DNA from: Panagrolaimus kolymaensis
Lineage: Eukaryota > Nematoda > Chromadorea > Rhabditida > Panagrolaimidae
Direction of reading: 5' to 3'
Length of the DNA stretch: 64,000 nt
Assembly: GCA_028622995.1 (NCBI GenBank)
Contig: JAJQJQ010000003.1
Span: 3,348,001 to 3,412,000, forward strand
The notes under the pieces are model-generated. The model did no database searches and was not told where the DNA came from. It was given only the letters and a program-made list of their open reading frames with translations. Below, in pieces: positions 35,401 to 47,655 of this stretch. The number at the start of each line of letters is the position of its first letter. Within the stretch, counting starts at the first letter, position 1. The position numbers and the translations under genes are program-made.

Positions 35401-35862
35401 CCAAATCCAGGGATATTGGGATTTTGACCAAGATTTCTGATTGTAAACTTCACCTTAGCTTTTTGGAATGATTTAGCCTCTGATGTTTTTGTTGATGTGG
35501 AACTAGAAGAAGATACAGCAGCGCTGGAAGACGAAGATTCTTTGCTATTCTGTTGGGAAAATGAATAATCTTTAATTACATTAGGGCCTTTGTTGTCTTC
35601 TTGCAAAATTCCACTAAAAATAATTTGGTAATGCTGAAAAGCTTTATAAACAATAATAATACCCAATATATCGTGGATCAGGATGAGGGATCTCAGGTGG
35701 TGGAAAATAAAGAGTATTTGAAGGAGGCAATAATGGAGAAACTCCTGAAGCATGAGGATTATCAATTGAGATTGACGCTCCTATGGGAGGTGAATGGCCA
35801 GAATCATATTGGGCAAGCGTTGTACCAAAAAGTAATATTAATGCTGCACAAATACGCAGCAT
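32488..35862 (-). CDS. Large secreted Pro/Ser/Ala-rich, C-terminally Cys-rich matrix-like protein
   Basis: Eight exons: 35862-35663, 35613-35369, 35309-34431, 34383-33835, 33789-33530, 33486-33289, 33235-32568, 32518-32488; 1009 aa. A signal peptide (MLRICAALILLFGTTLAQ) is followed by Ser-rich, Ala/Pro/Ser-rich and poly-Pro stretches (17 Pro in exon 6), a Gly/Asn/Phe-rich block (NGFGGNGFNGG) and a Cys/Pro-rich end (CCGGSW, CGGGC, NCCCPPP). The end is polybasic, RKRR, and splicing the last 49-nt intron adds SLEFLGLCG. Exons 3 and 4 both finish with a DYDNE-type acidic/Tyr module and have phase-1 boundaries. No enzymatic domain is seen. Composition suggests cuticle, eggshell or pharyngeal lining. 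A TTTTAG SL-type acceptor lies 7 nt before the ATG. No family is assigned. Confidence 0.8.
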
Positions 35863-37529
35863 TTTTTGGCTAAAAGATAATTACTCAATAAGTCTTATGA
35901 AATAACTAAACAATAAATAAAGTCCGATAAAAAAAATGAATTTTTTTAAAGTTAACAACGCAACTATTTGTAAGCATTTATGAAAGAAATATAAAAACCA
36001 ATGTTGGGCAATCGAAAAACAAAAACTGGTTAAATATGCATTAATTGTTGAGAAATGAAATGATCATCGCAAATTATTATTCTTTGATGCAAGATTTTCC
36101 CGAAGAAGAAAAAAAATTATCATGCGAGATGCATAACTTTGTTATCATCTGCAGAACAAAAAAATAGAAACAAAAAAAAGGATGGGATTAGTTTTTTTCT
36201 TCTTCATATATTTCAGAAGAAGAAAAGATATCAAACGTTTTTTAGCATCAGCAACAAATGATGACGGCGGCGCTTCTTGCTTGTTGTTTTAGAGATGCGC
36301 AGAAGAGAGTCATACATAATTTTTATGAACACGTTTAGTGATGCGCCAAAATCAACGACATTGAAAACGAGAAATCTCGAATATGAAACTGGATTTAAAA
36401 AAAAAGCTAAGCGGGTGGGGCACCATTACCGGATATGTATGCATGTATTTGGTTGACTGATTACGAAAGAAGTAATTTACTTTTATTAATGGGGAATTAT
36501 TAAAATAAAAAAACTCAAGAGAAAAAAGATTAAATGAAAAAACTAAAAAATTGCATAGATAATTTAAAAAAATTTAAGGTGGCACTGAAAGAAACAAAAA
36601 TGTGAGTTTAAAAATTTATATTTATTTAACAATTCTGTGATCTCTAAATTGATTAATTATACAAACTGAGAGGCAATGGTATAAAATATGAAAAAAAAAA
36701 CTTTTATTTGTCTGCTTCGACGCCTTCGATTCGAAAAATCACAAAGAAAAAAAGGAAAAATGAAGAATAGTTAACGAAAATGAAGATGGCAAAGTTGTAA
36801 TGCAAATGATATATCGAAATAAATATCATAATTAAGAAATTTGAAACTAATAAATTTAACAATCGCATTATTTATAAAAATAGTAAAACTTTAAAAAATG
36901 GTGTTTAAAATGGCAAATCTCCAAAATGTCAAAAGACAATTAATTCCGTTTATGTATTTTTGTAAGTGAAATCGCAAACAAGAAAAAAAGAGAGATAAAA
37001 TGAAAGAAAGCGAAATCCACGAATAAAATCTATTTACAATTACAAGAAAAAGAAAAAATGGAATCCTTTCCGCATCATAAACATTCCATGATTTGTAAGA
37101 AAAAATACATCCAGAAAAAAAGAACAACCAAAAATTCTTTGAAAAAAACGAATTTACATTTGTGATGCTTCTCTTTTTTGATGGCCCTTAATTGATGGTA
37201 TCAAAAGGAAATCAGGATTTCAAATTTTTTTTACAAGCGGTTTATCCCTTTTTTGCTTTTTGGCTTCTTTCTTTTTTTACTCAGACCGGATTCCCAAATA
37301 CTCTCGCATTTATTCATTTTTTAAATAACGCAAATTGCCCGGAGGCTGCTTTGCTAACTGCTGCACATCTTCCTTCCTCAAAATACATTGATTTCGAAAT
37401 CGATGATCGAGAAATAAATGTTTTTTGTTGTTGAAAACCACATAAAAATTTTTTTAACAATCGATACAATAATGCATTTATTAATTTTTCAAAAACAAAT
37501 AATAAAAGAAATAAACGAAAAACTATCCT
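35863..37529. other. Intergenic between two low-complexity secreted-protein genes
   Basis: About 1.7 kb. The left end (35863-36100) is the promoter side of the Pro/Ser-rich gene, with an acceptor-like CTTTTAG at 35870 on the minus strand. An 80-codon plus-strand frame at 37192-37434 has partly coding-like composition but no start context, signal or family. Nothing else is supported. Confidence 0.35.
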
Positions 37530-39490
37530 TTACTTGTTTGTTTGATTACGTCTGTTATCTTCAGCAAATTGATTAATTGAATCTTTGCTTTGTTGTACTT
37601 TGTTCAATAAATTTGCATAATCACTGTTTCTGCCATTATTAAACATATTTACGCTATTTCCAAATACTTTGCCCATGATTTTGTTGTATTGATCGGCGGA
37701 GTTGTTCGTCAAAACTGAAAAGTAAAAATAATTAATTCAAGAATTCTTAGAAATTATTTTTTACATCCTGTTTGATTATTGTTTGTTGGTGGCGGTGATG
37801 CTACTGAGCCTGGTGTAGTAGTTGGTGTGACACTTCCTGCTGCTGTGGTGGTAGCAGAAGCGGGTGTTGTTGTAACACCAGATTTAGTGGTTGTAGTTAC
37901 AGTAGCGGTAGGATCCGCAGCTTTAAATGTGGTTGTAGTTGGTCCTAAAATAATTTAAAAAAATATTATTTATCAATTAAAAAAATACCTGTAGCGGCTT
38001 TGATTGTCGTTGTTGTTACACTACCACTTCCAGATTTTGTTGTAGTTGTAGGTTTTTTAGTTGTTACAACAGGGGCTTCTGTTTGGCTTTCTGAAGAAGC
38101 AAAGTCACTTGCACCAGATGATGAAGCTCCTGAGCTATCAGAAACAGGCATATCAGTAGCTGAAGTTCCTTCAGAACCTGAAGGCGAACTTCCCCCTGTT
38201 GTGTCAGAAGAACCATCAGGAGATGACCCACCACCGTTTGACATGGTTGTGCCAGCTGATGCTCCATCAGTAGCCGAACTTGCTTCACCGCTAGCAGCAG
38301 AAGCAGGTTGTTCTGTTCCTGATGGAGTTGTACCTCCCGAAGCCGAATCCGAGCTTTCACTAGATCCCGCACCACCACCAGTAACACCAGTTGCTCCTGT
38401 GACAGATCCACTTGAATCTGATGAAGCACCTGTTACGGAAGAATCAGTTGCAGAAGTAACATCAGTGCCAGAAGCAGTTGCTGAATCAGTTGCACCTGAA
38501 GCTTCACTAGCGGAATTTGTAGCTCCTGTAGCGGAATCAGTGCCACCAGAAGAATCCGTAGCTCCAGTGTTTGCTGAACCCGTAGCAGCAGAAGCTTCCG
38601 TTGCAGAAGAAGCTTCAGTGGCAGACGAAGCTTCAGTGGCAGACGAAGCTTCAGTGGCAGACGAAGCTTCCGTGGCAGAAGAAGCTTCAGTGGCAGAAGA
38701 AGCTTCAGTGGCAGAAGAAGCTTCAGTGGCAGAAGAAGCTTCAGTGGCAGAATTTGTTGCTCCAGAAGCTGAGTCTGTGCCATCTGAAGAATCACTGGCG
38801 CCATTTGTTGAATCCGTTGCTCCACCTGCAGTTTGTGATGCTGGACTTGAGCCACCTGTTACGCCTCCACTGTCAGTTGAATCAGTAGCGCCAGAAGGAG
38901 AACTCCCTAAATTACTTTATTATTCATTAAAATAATTTTTTATTACCTCCAGTGACAGCACCACTCGCTCCTGTTGTATCTGAAGCTCCTGAACTAGCTC
39001 CTGTTGTATCACTATAGCCGCCTGATACATCGGAATAGCCTCCATAAGTTCCTGCAGTTGTTGTGGCTTCTACTGCATCCGTTGCACTAAAATCATAAAA
39101 TTGTGAATGCAATTATGAAAATTTTTGATACCTTGTAACTTTACAATATTCTAAATCACAATCATCTGTTGCAGTGTAATCCATGTAATCACTATAATAA
39201 GCCGATAAATCCATAAATGGTTCATTATAAATTGGGTCATCTTCATATAAGGTTTCATAACAATTTGATGCAATGCCACCATCGCCTTCATAATAATAAT
39301 AATCATCGTCAGCTCTTTTCTTTCTGAAATGAGAATCCTCATTAATAACAACATCATCATTCATCCATGGAGCGGGAGTTAATATTCCATTTTGATTTGA
39401 AATTATTTCATATAAACCTCGAGATTCTATTAATCCCATAAAATTTGCCAAGAAAACGACGAAAATAGCCGGTATACCGGCTCGCAACAT
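37530..39490 (-). CDS. Secreted mucin-like Ser/Thr/Ala/Gly-rich protein with SATEAS repeats
   Basis: Five exons: 39490-39132, 39086-38947, 38906-37989, 37944-37765, 37714-37530; 593 aa. A signal peptide (IPAIFVVFLANFMGLIESRG) is followed by a dibasic site FRKKR, then an acidic/Tyr-rich segment (ADDDYYYYEGDGG) with three cysteines. A long Ser/Thr/Ala/Gly region contains nine near-identical SATEAS hexads, then Thr-rich stretches (TTTTKS), and a non-repetitive Asn-rich end (YNKIMGKVFGNSVNMF). The dense Ser/Thr favours heavy O-glycosylation, so a surface-coat or mucin-type role is likely. A 311-codon antisense frame over the repeat is a by-product of composition. The family is not recognised. Confidence 0.8.
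38591..38752 (-). repeat. Nine-copy 18-bp tandem repeat inside the mucin-like CDS
   Basis: Nine consecutive 18-bp units (plus-strand core GAAGCTTCAGTGGCAGA) encode SATEAS on the minus strand. Units differ at only one to three positions, with two alternating variants (GAAGAAG versus GACGAAG junctions), so the array expanded recently and is likely to vary in length between individuals. Confidence 0.85.
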
Positions 39491-40036
39491 AATGTCGTTA
39501 ACAGTTTTTTACAGAAAATAATTGAGTAAAAAAATTGTAACCTTACATTTAAAAATGAAATAATCGATTCTTTGGTTTTCATTTGCTTGATTAAAATCCC
39601 ATGAGAGTATTATCCGATTTAGTAAAAAAAATGTTTCTCTCACAAAAAGTGTTCACCTACTCATTTATTTTTTGTTTTATTATTATAAATATATTTTTTT
39701 ATTTGATCCCAATGTCAATAAATTAACTCAACAAATTTGCAATTAATTTTTAAAAAATGGTGAGAGAAAAAAGAATAGAAAAAAGAATAACTGAACGGAA
39801 TTAATTATTTAGGATAAAAAGATATGCCATGGGCAAACAAACTGTACATCATAATATCAAGATAACCAATATTAAAAGAAAAGAACAAAAATTATATTAC
39901 CATAAAAAACTTTGTCAAAATAATAAAAAAAATAATTAAGAAAAAAATTTAAAACTAAACAAAAAATATATTTTCAGATCACAACTGTGGCAGAAGTAGA
40001 TTATTAAAAAAAATATTGCAAAAACTTTAAAAATTT
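39491..40036. other. Intergenic between the mucin-like gene and Mesh-like gene A
   Basis: About 0.55 kb of AT-rich DNA. It contains a TTTATT (minus-strand AATAAA) near 39664 as a possible 3' end for Mesh-like gene A, and a GGATAA (GATA-type) site near 39610 on the minus strand, upstream of the mucin-like gene. No coding sequence. Confidence 0.35.
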
Positions 40037-43000
40037 TTAAACGCCTGTCGTTCTTCCAAGTAAAAGATCATTTTCATCTCGATCTCCATGAAGTGGCGGG
40101 GGCTTATTAACATTCCTTGATCGCAAATCTGGTGTAAATGTGGGCGAATCAGAATCATACATTGGTTGTTTATCTCGAGCATCACGGCCATTGATTCTTG
40201 AAAATGTGCTTCCACGTGGTGGTTTATCGGTGAAATTGCTTTCTGTATCTGCTCGAGGATAAGAGTCCTCCTAAAAAAATAAAAAAGTTTTAATTTTGTT
40301 AATCTTTTATTTATTTATGTTTTCTTACTCTTCTCAATCTTGAATTTTCACTTGCTTGATCATGTTCTTGCCGCCTCTTTTGTTTTACGCACCAACAACA
40401 CAAAAACAATAAGACCAAAACCATAATTATTGCAACCACAGATATTATAAGTGTTAACCATTTGAGCATATTTTCAAATTCTCTTGATCTACACCATGGT
40501 TGTGAGCCTTTATTCCATTCAAAGCGGTAACGATTATAATCGTTATAATCGGTGACTATGCTACATTTAAATTCGTGGTCTCCCTTAATCCAATGTGTTT
40601 GGAAACATTCAAAGCGGGCTGTATCTCCTTGCATGTAACTTGGTGCAAGTGCAGGAGTTTTCATAAGATATTCAGGATATTCAATATTAATTGGGCCACA
40701 GCTATTGTCTAAAAATTTTTTTCTTTTAATTTATATTTTTTTAATTGGATCTATTACATTGTTTAACTGCTTCCATTCGGTCTCTAATAAAAGTATCCCA
40801 TGCATCTTTCGAATTATGAGCAATAACTTTAGAATTGAGAAGAGTGTAATCATAAAGGCAGGCAACATTATCTCCACAATCAGCTAGAATTTCAGCAGGT
40901 TGGTCAGGGCATTCTCGCATGGCATATTGCTCATAAATTTGACCTTGATAGGGTTGCATTGACACTAAAAATAGAAGTATAATTTTAGCTTTTAAATAAT
41001 AAAGGCTTACTAATTTGATTATTTTCAATTTCGATACAATTTTGCAAAAGCTGTTGAATCGCTGCTCCAGTTTTAGGATAGAAACGATAAAGAGGGCCTT
41101 CATATAATGGAGCTGTCTTATAAACAGGTTCACTTTTCAAAAAAGTTTCAGGAAAAGCATCAAAGATTTTATCTTCATCTCTTGTGGTTGCAAACATGTT
41201 ATCCGTTGGTATGCCGTATTGATTCACAGTATTCATATTATAATCCGTTGTGCTTGCATCTCCTGTTCCAGGAATCCGATCTTAAAATTAGAATATTAAA
41301 CAAAATTTCTAAATCACAATATTGCTTACAATTGCTAATAATTTGTTGACGAATTGCTTCTGAGTTGACATCATTCATGGTTAATGTGTTGTACATTGAG
41401 CCAGTTGCTTGATCAGGGAATGGCCTCATTAAACCAGCAACTCTGGGAAGATTGTAGCGTTGACGGAATTCTTGTTCCCTACTTTTATCTCCATCAGGTC
41501 TTACACCATATTGAGGAGGAACACTTAAAGTGATATCCAACATTCCCATACTTTCTTGATACATACTCAATCGATCAATATCAACGGCAGCAGATTCACG
41601 AATGTAAATTCCAATTTGGGCTTCTTCAAGGACAACATAAATTTCAGCTTGGCCTCTTTCCACATTGTTTACATAAACAAGAACTCCACGGAAGCGTTGT
41701 AATCTCATAGTATCAAAATATCTGAGAATATTTCCAACAATGACGCTGGTTCGATATCGATAGCGGTATGTATCCTTTCTAACCATAACATGAACTCGAT
41801 CCGTTCCAGTAGCTTCAATGGCAATACCAGTAATAACAGTGGCATTACTGGGTTGAACTAAATCTTCTTGACTTGTTGTTCGCCCTAGTCGGAAATTAAC
41901 TCGACGATTTGGATAACGTTCAAGACGGGCTTGAATTCGCACTTCTGGGGTGAAAGGAGTTTCAGGAATGTAAAGCAAATTGAAAACACCAGGTTCATTG
42001 AATACAAATTTGTCATTATCGATGGTATTGAATGTGCCAGCACCGATTGCTTCACCAACTGCGGGAGGTTGATATTGTTGGCAACCACTGCTTGGACGAC
42101 GCCAATAGAATAATTGACAACGGAAATGTGCATATTTGCAACATAAAAAGTATGGCATGTAATCATGATGGAAAACACTTAAACCAGGAACTTCAAATTG
42201 ACCCATATATGGTGCAGTACCAAATTCATATGCACGAAGAGGATATCCAGGATTGTAAGGAGTTTCTTCAATGACTTTAATAACAGGTTGATATGTTGTT
42301 TGCATCAAGAAACCCTTTTCATCATAACAACAAACTTGTCCATAATGAGTTGGGAATCGACTAAAGTTAAATTTATATTTAATCTTTACATTGCAAAATG
42401 AATTAAACTTACGCTGTTCCTTCACTTTCACCATATTTTCCGCTACCAGCATATGACCCATAAATATTTGAAGCAGACATATAACAATTTTTTGCACCAA
42501 TCATGGATGTGCAAGTAATATCCCTGAAGACTTGAGAGCAACGAGGATGAGGCATAAAACGACCAATATCATATTTGGCTTGAATTTCTACGCAAGGGCA
42601 AGATGCATTAGTTTCGGTGTCGCGAATAAAATTAAATAAGGCTCCATCTTCATCATACCAATCATGGCACATTTCTGTGGCTTTTTTAACAACATATTCA
42701 CTTCGGGAATCAGCTTGTTGTTGAGAATATGTGGTTTGTTCAAATTGTGGATTGTTTGAAGTCCAAAGCCAATGAAGGGAAATGGGAGATGAAACCAACC
42801 CAGAAAGGAGTTGAGGAGCAACGTTTTGATCATCTGCTCTCATTGGGGCAAGTTTGAGGTAACCAACTCGGAATGTATACAATTCATGCATTCTTTCCCA
42901 ATCTGTCATGTACCATCGTTCAACTTGATTTAAATTTATCCTTTCTTTTTGAGCATTAAATCGATATTCATAAGTATTTCGATTTGAATAAGTTGCAAGG

Positions 43001-44883
43001 CGGCAAAGAACTCGATGTTCAGGTCGGAATTTTTTAATCTGCAAAGAGATAAATAAAATTAATCACAAAAATGAAGAAAATAATTACATTATCATCTTTG
43101 CTTTCTTTATAACCAATAACATAAAGTCCAAGTTGAACTGAATATAATTGATCACTGCTAAATGACATTTGATTGTTATCCATGTAATTTAAATCTGGAT
43201 TGGTAAAATTTCGAGGGAACCATGAAATTGGCATTACTGTAGTTGGAACTGGATTTTTGAACCAATCATATACGTTGCCAATATCCAATCTCATTGGATC
43301 CAATGTTGGTGGGACTAAAAATCTTAAAATTATTTTGTTTGAAGCTTTTTTTCTTCGACTTACCAAAATAAATGTAGCCAACAAAAGCTTTTTCATCATT
43401 CGCTCCTGAACTTTCAGGTTGAAAGTAAACAGTTTTCGTTCCCCAATCGTAAATTTTCGGGATAGTGCACCGAGCAATCGCAGGATTAACTACCACACAA
43501 GTTGCAACTTGTCGTTGTTCGATCATCATTTTATAAGTTTGAGCTCGATCCAAGCATAATGCATTCACATCAACAGTCATTTCACCAAGCATATTAACAA
43601 TGTTGGGATAAATCATCATTGGATAAGAGCCGCCTGTTTTATTTGAACAACCTCCGGGTCTAACAACATCATCAACTCTGAACATGTAACGTCCACGAAC
43701 CATGTGGGGAACTCCGGAACGTTGAGCAAGAACTTTGGGAGTATTTTTATAGAGGAATGTTGGATCGACAGGAACAGTGCCAGTGTGATTTCCACCATTA
43801 AATATAGCTTGACATCTTCCAAGAATTGAATTCAATTGGACATCATTAGCATCAAAACCGAGTTTGTCATAGTTTAAGATAACATAACTGAGACGTCCAG
43901 GTTGATCAGTGAGCCAGACGACTTGATATGTAGAAAGTTCACCATTATCAAAATCTGCCCGACCAGCGACAGACGAGGCTGTATTCAACCAAGTAACAAC
44001 AATGGCTGCATCAGCTCTAAATGCAGTGGCTCCAGCCACACCTTCTTGAAGCCATCGCATCATTTCTTCAAGAAAATAATCACCTTGGGCATCACATCGA
44101 ATGTAATTATCGGCGGTTCCAGGGCATTTTTCAAATCGATTTCCAAATAAACTTGACCCCGCCATTGAAGCAGTCTGTTCATTGATGTTTGAATTTGAAC
44201 CTCGACCAAACATTGATTGACGCATTACAACACGATAATAAACACCTGATTTAAGAGCTGGTCCACCTGTTTGTGGGATTTGTTGTTTGCACAAATATGG
44301 AGCAATCATAGCTGGATCTTGTTGTCGTGGCCAATCAGTAGAATCTGGGCCAACATTAATGGTTGGTCCTTGATCCAAAACTGTTGCAAAAGCCATGTAT
44401 CCATTTACAGAAAGCTAAAAAAAAATCAATGCAATTTTTCTTTAAACAAAAAATTATAGATCTTACAGTGGTGTAATTGTAATAGCCTCCATAAAAAGGG
44501 AAATACATGTGCAAATTAATGGTTTGACCAGGAGTCAAAAACCCTGGATTCACTTTATGATCACCTTGATCTGGACCAAATGGTACCAAATTGACACCAT
44601 AAAATGGATTATTTCCTGTTCCAGTATAAACTTGAGCATTTTGATCAGAATTAATACCATTCATTCCAAAGCCGCCGCCGCCGCCTAATCCCCCACCACC
44701 CATTCCCATGCCCATACCCATATTTGGATTCAAACTTTGTCCGGGACCAAGGCCAGATTGTAATTGTGCATCGCTATTTGAGATCGAATAAAAGCAAATA
44801 ATGGCAGTAATAAGCATTATGGCATTTGATGAAGATTGTAAGGGCAACGCCCGTTTAAAAGAAAACGGGTGGCCAATGGCCAT
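40037..44883 (-). CDS. Mesh-like transmembrane protein A (NIDO, AMOP, vWD, Sushi)
   Basis: Likely epithelial junction or adhesion protein; Drosophila Mesh organises smooth septate junctions of the gut. Nine exons: 44883-44467, 44414-43364, 43314-43088, 43038-42413, 42360-41330, 41280-41011, 40964-40758, 40708-40329, 40270-40037; 1480 aa. Order: signal sequence (ITAIICFYSISNSDAQ), Gly/Met-rich spacer (MGMGMGMGGGGLGGGGGFG), NIDO domain (about 100-330, with INVGPDSTDWPR), E-set-like region, AMOP domain (about 688-770, CHDWYDEDG, SCPCVE, RFMPHPRCS), vWD-type domain (about 884-1110), a Sushi module (C.P...FECFQTHW...WC), a transmembrane helix (LIISVVAIIMVLVLLFLCC) and a cytoplasmic tail ending RTTGV. 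Paralogue of the next gene on the same strand. The family is confident; the exact cell role is inferred. Confidence 0.92.
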
Positions 44884-47655
44884 AGTGCCAAGTTTTAAAA
44901 AAGTTGTAAGCTAAACTAAATCGCAAGCAAATCCTTGATGAAGAGGATCGTTGCTCTAAAAAATGAGTTAGCTTATTATCAGTTAATGTTTCAAGCAACT
45001 ATTAAGAAGAGAATACGCGACACGTTACTGAAGATGGTTGTTGACTGTTGTTTGCTATAAAAGGAAAAATGACTAAGCAAACGATTATTTTAAAATAAGC
45101 AAAGTTATAAAGATTCTCCCACACAAAAACGAGAGAGTCTCATGGAAAACCATGATTCACGTTGTAAGCAAGCTATTATTGATAGTGTTATTGATTTTTG
45201 AGGAATTATAAAACAAATACAAAAACTTGTTTAGCCAAAAAAAGAGGAAGCAAAAACAAGGACAAAAAAAGTAAAAAGGTTGCAATTTTCTATGTTTTCG
45301 CAAAATAAAACAAGAGCAAATTTTAACGATGCCTAAACTTTATTTTTCCTTAGAACCATAAAGGCAGTAAATGTAAAGCAATGAAAGCAAAAATATTAAA
45401 AATTTTAATGAATAAACAGCAATGATGTTACGACGACTCAACAACAAAGATAAGAAAAAAAATTAATGAAGAAAATAACCCAAAAAAGCATGTTAAATTT
45501 TTCTTTTTCAAAAGCATTATTTTGGCAAGCAAATAAAAAGAGGTTGCTGCTACGTTTAAAGTTCAGCAACAAAAAATAAAAAAAATATTAAAAAAACAAA
45601 AGTAAAGTAAAGTCAAAAATCTATCGACGTGGTTGAATGACAAACTATCGATGAAACATAGTAACGATCGTATTATTGTATTTGAATAAAAATTCGGCAT
45701 GATGGAAAATAAATTTTATTTTTGTTGGAAAAAATAGGAAATGTTTGCATAGAGCAAGCACTGGAAAAGAGAAAAGAAGAAAAAAGACGGCGCGTCTCAA
45801 ACATTTTTGCGTGATGGAACGTAGTAGTTGTGTGAGCTGAGGGAAGGTGAAAAGGGGAGAAGCAAGCGCTGAACAAAAAAAATGTATGCTTGAAATTTTA
45901 TTTTTCTGCTTGCATTATTTTTGAGGTGCGCGCTGATGAATATGATTCATCTATTTCCCTCAAGAAATAATAGCGGAGGAAAACGATCGAGAAATGAATG
46001 AAAAAAACTGTCACAAGCATGTTTAGGAAATTATTTTATTCTTTATTTTTCTCAGCAAAGATGAAAGCAAAAATGGCCATTTTTGGGGGATGCCGATGAA
46101 AAAAAGTGAAATTGCTTATATTTTACCTTTTTTAATTTCAAAGCTGAGGAAGGAAGAAAATGCTTTAGAAGGAAAGTAGAGAAGATAAAAATTTCAATTT
46201 CATCACACATATTAAAAGTGACTAAAAAAGTAAACAAAAAATTTTGTTGCAAATAAAAATACATATAAATCTATCCCCTCAGAAAAATTCTGATTCATAA
46301 GTCATTTGTCAAAAAACTAACTTTAAAATTTTTTGACCTATCCTTAAAGTTTTTAATAAAAAAAAGCGTTAAGAGTACAGAAACAAAAAAATGATAAAGC
46401 TTTCTTTCCAAATTTCAACTTGTTGAAAAGTAAACATGAGAAGATTTAAACATTGAAACAAAAAGTAAAAACAAAGCAGCAAACATTGATTTAAGTTGAC
46501 TCAAAAAACTCAAATTGAGACAAGAATTACAAAATAAAAAAATAAATTTGACAGAAAGATTTTTTTTTCTGTCTGGCTTGCCGGCATCGTCATAAGTGAA
46601 GTAAGTGTTCTAAGTCACAGCTTTTTTTTAATATGTGAGAAAAAAGCAAATATTGTATAAAAAAAATGAATGGTTTAAAAATAAAATAGCGAGAATTTTT
46701 TTATAGCATAATTGATTTTTTTTGAAAAAAATAAATGCATTCATCAACTTTTTTTTCAGAAAAAGCATTTAGCAAACGATAAAAGTATCGTATATAATTT
46801 TTGCAATTTTTTCTGGCAGGCATAGAGAAAAGAGAAAAAAGTTTTAAAAGTCAAGAAAAGCGCAAAAGCATGTGCATGCATTAGTTTTCTCCATGTCATC
46901 GTCGTTGATGAACGTTAAAAATATGCACAAAAAGTTGTTATTGTCGTCGTCGTTGTGGTCTTTCTTTCTTGTATGCAAACAAACATTGGTGGAGCGCCAG
47001 CAAGCTTTTTTACGCTTCTCCCTTTCATGACCGATCGCTCTCCTCACCTTTTAAAGAAAATGCGGCAATATTATTACTATCGGCGTCGTCTTCGTTTTTG
47101 TACTAAAAAAGGAAGAAAGAAGAAGGTGACATGAGCAAAGCAGCAATGAGCCATGCATTCTTTCTTCTCTTTTTTTCATTTTCCCTTCTTTTTAACGGGT
47201 TTATTTCAACAATAGCCAACAACCACCAATACGCAAAAGCATGCAGCGGTCAACAAATGTTTGTGTTTAGTCTCGAATAATTTTTCATTGATGGTTTTGT
47301 AGTTGAAGAAGAAGAAAAGAAATTTGTAAGAGTTAAAAAAATTTTATTTTATTTTTTTATGCATAAAAATTAACTTTTTTTCTTCGATAAATTTAATAAT
47401 AAAGAAACAATAATTTAAGTGACGACAGCCTTTTTTATATATAAATAAAACAGTAAAATTAAAAGTCGATGAAGTTGCGTGAGAGAAAAATGGCAGTGAA
47501 AAAATAATTTCCCTGAATTAGAAAAAGGAAGTCAATCAAGGCCACCGCAATTTGCCATAATAAAAGTTGCAGCAGGAGGAAATGTTTAAAAATAATAACG
47601 ATATAACAAAAATTATTTAATAAAACTTTTATATTGTAAAATCTAAAGCGATAGA
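44884..47655. other. Intergenic between the two Mesh-like genes
   Basis: About 2.8 kb with no supportable gene. It holds the promoter of Mesh-like gene A, with a GATA-type element at 44976-44983, and the 3' flank of gene B. The remainder is A/T tracts with scattered CGTCGTCG-like patches near 46895-46955 and 47080-47095. Confidence 0.4.
44976..44983 (-). promoter_or_regulatory. ACTGATAA intestinal-type GATA site
   Basis: The minus strand reads ACTGATAA about 95 bp upstream of the Mesh-like gene A start codon. In C. elegans this extended TGATAA form is the typical ELT-2/ELT-7 site of intestinal promoters. Position and match suit a gut-expressed gene; an 8-mer alone is weak evidence. Confidence 0.35.

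Noticed and set aside
37192..37434. 80-codon plus-strand frame with partly coding-like composition
   Set aside because: No domain, signal peptide, splice partner or recognisable family; kept only as a remark in the intergenic entry.
38000..38935. 311-codon plus-strand open frame rich in Val, Ala, Glu and Pro
   Set aside because: It is the antisense of the SATEAS/Ser-Thr repeat exon; the composition alone keeps it open, and the spliced minus-strand gene has a signal peptide and consistent splice sites.
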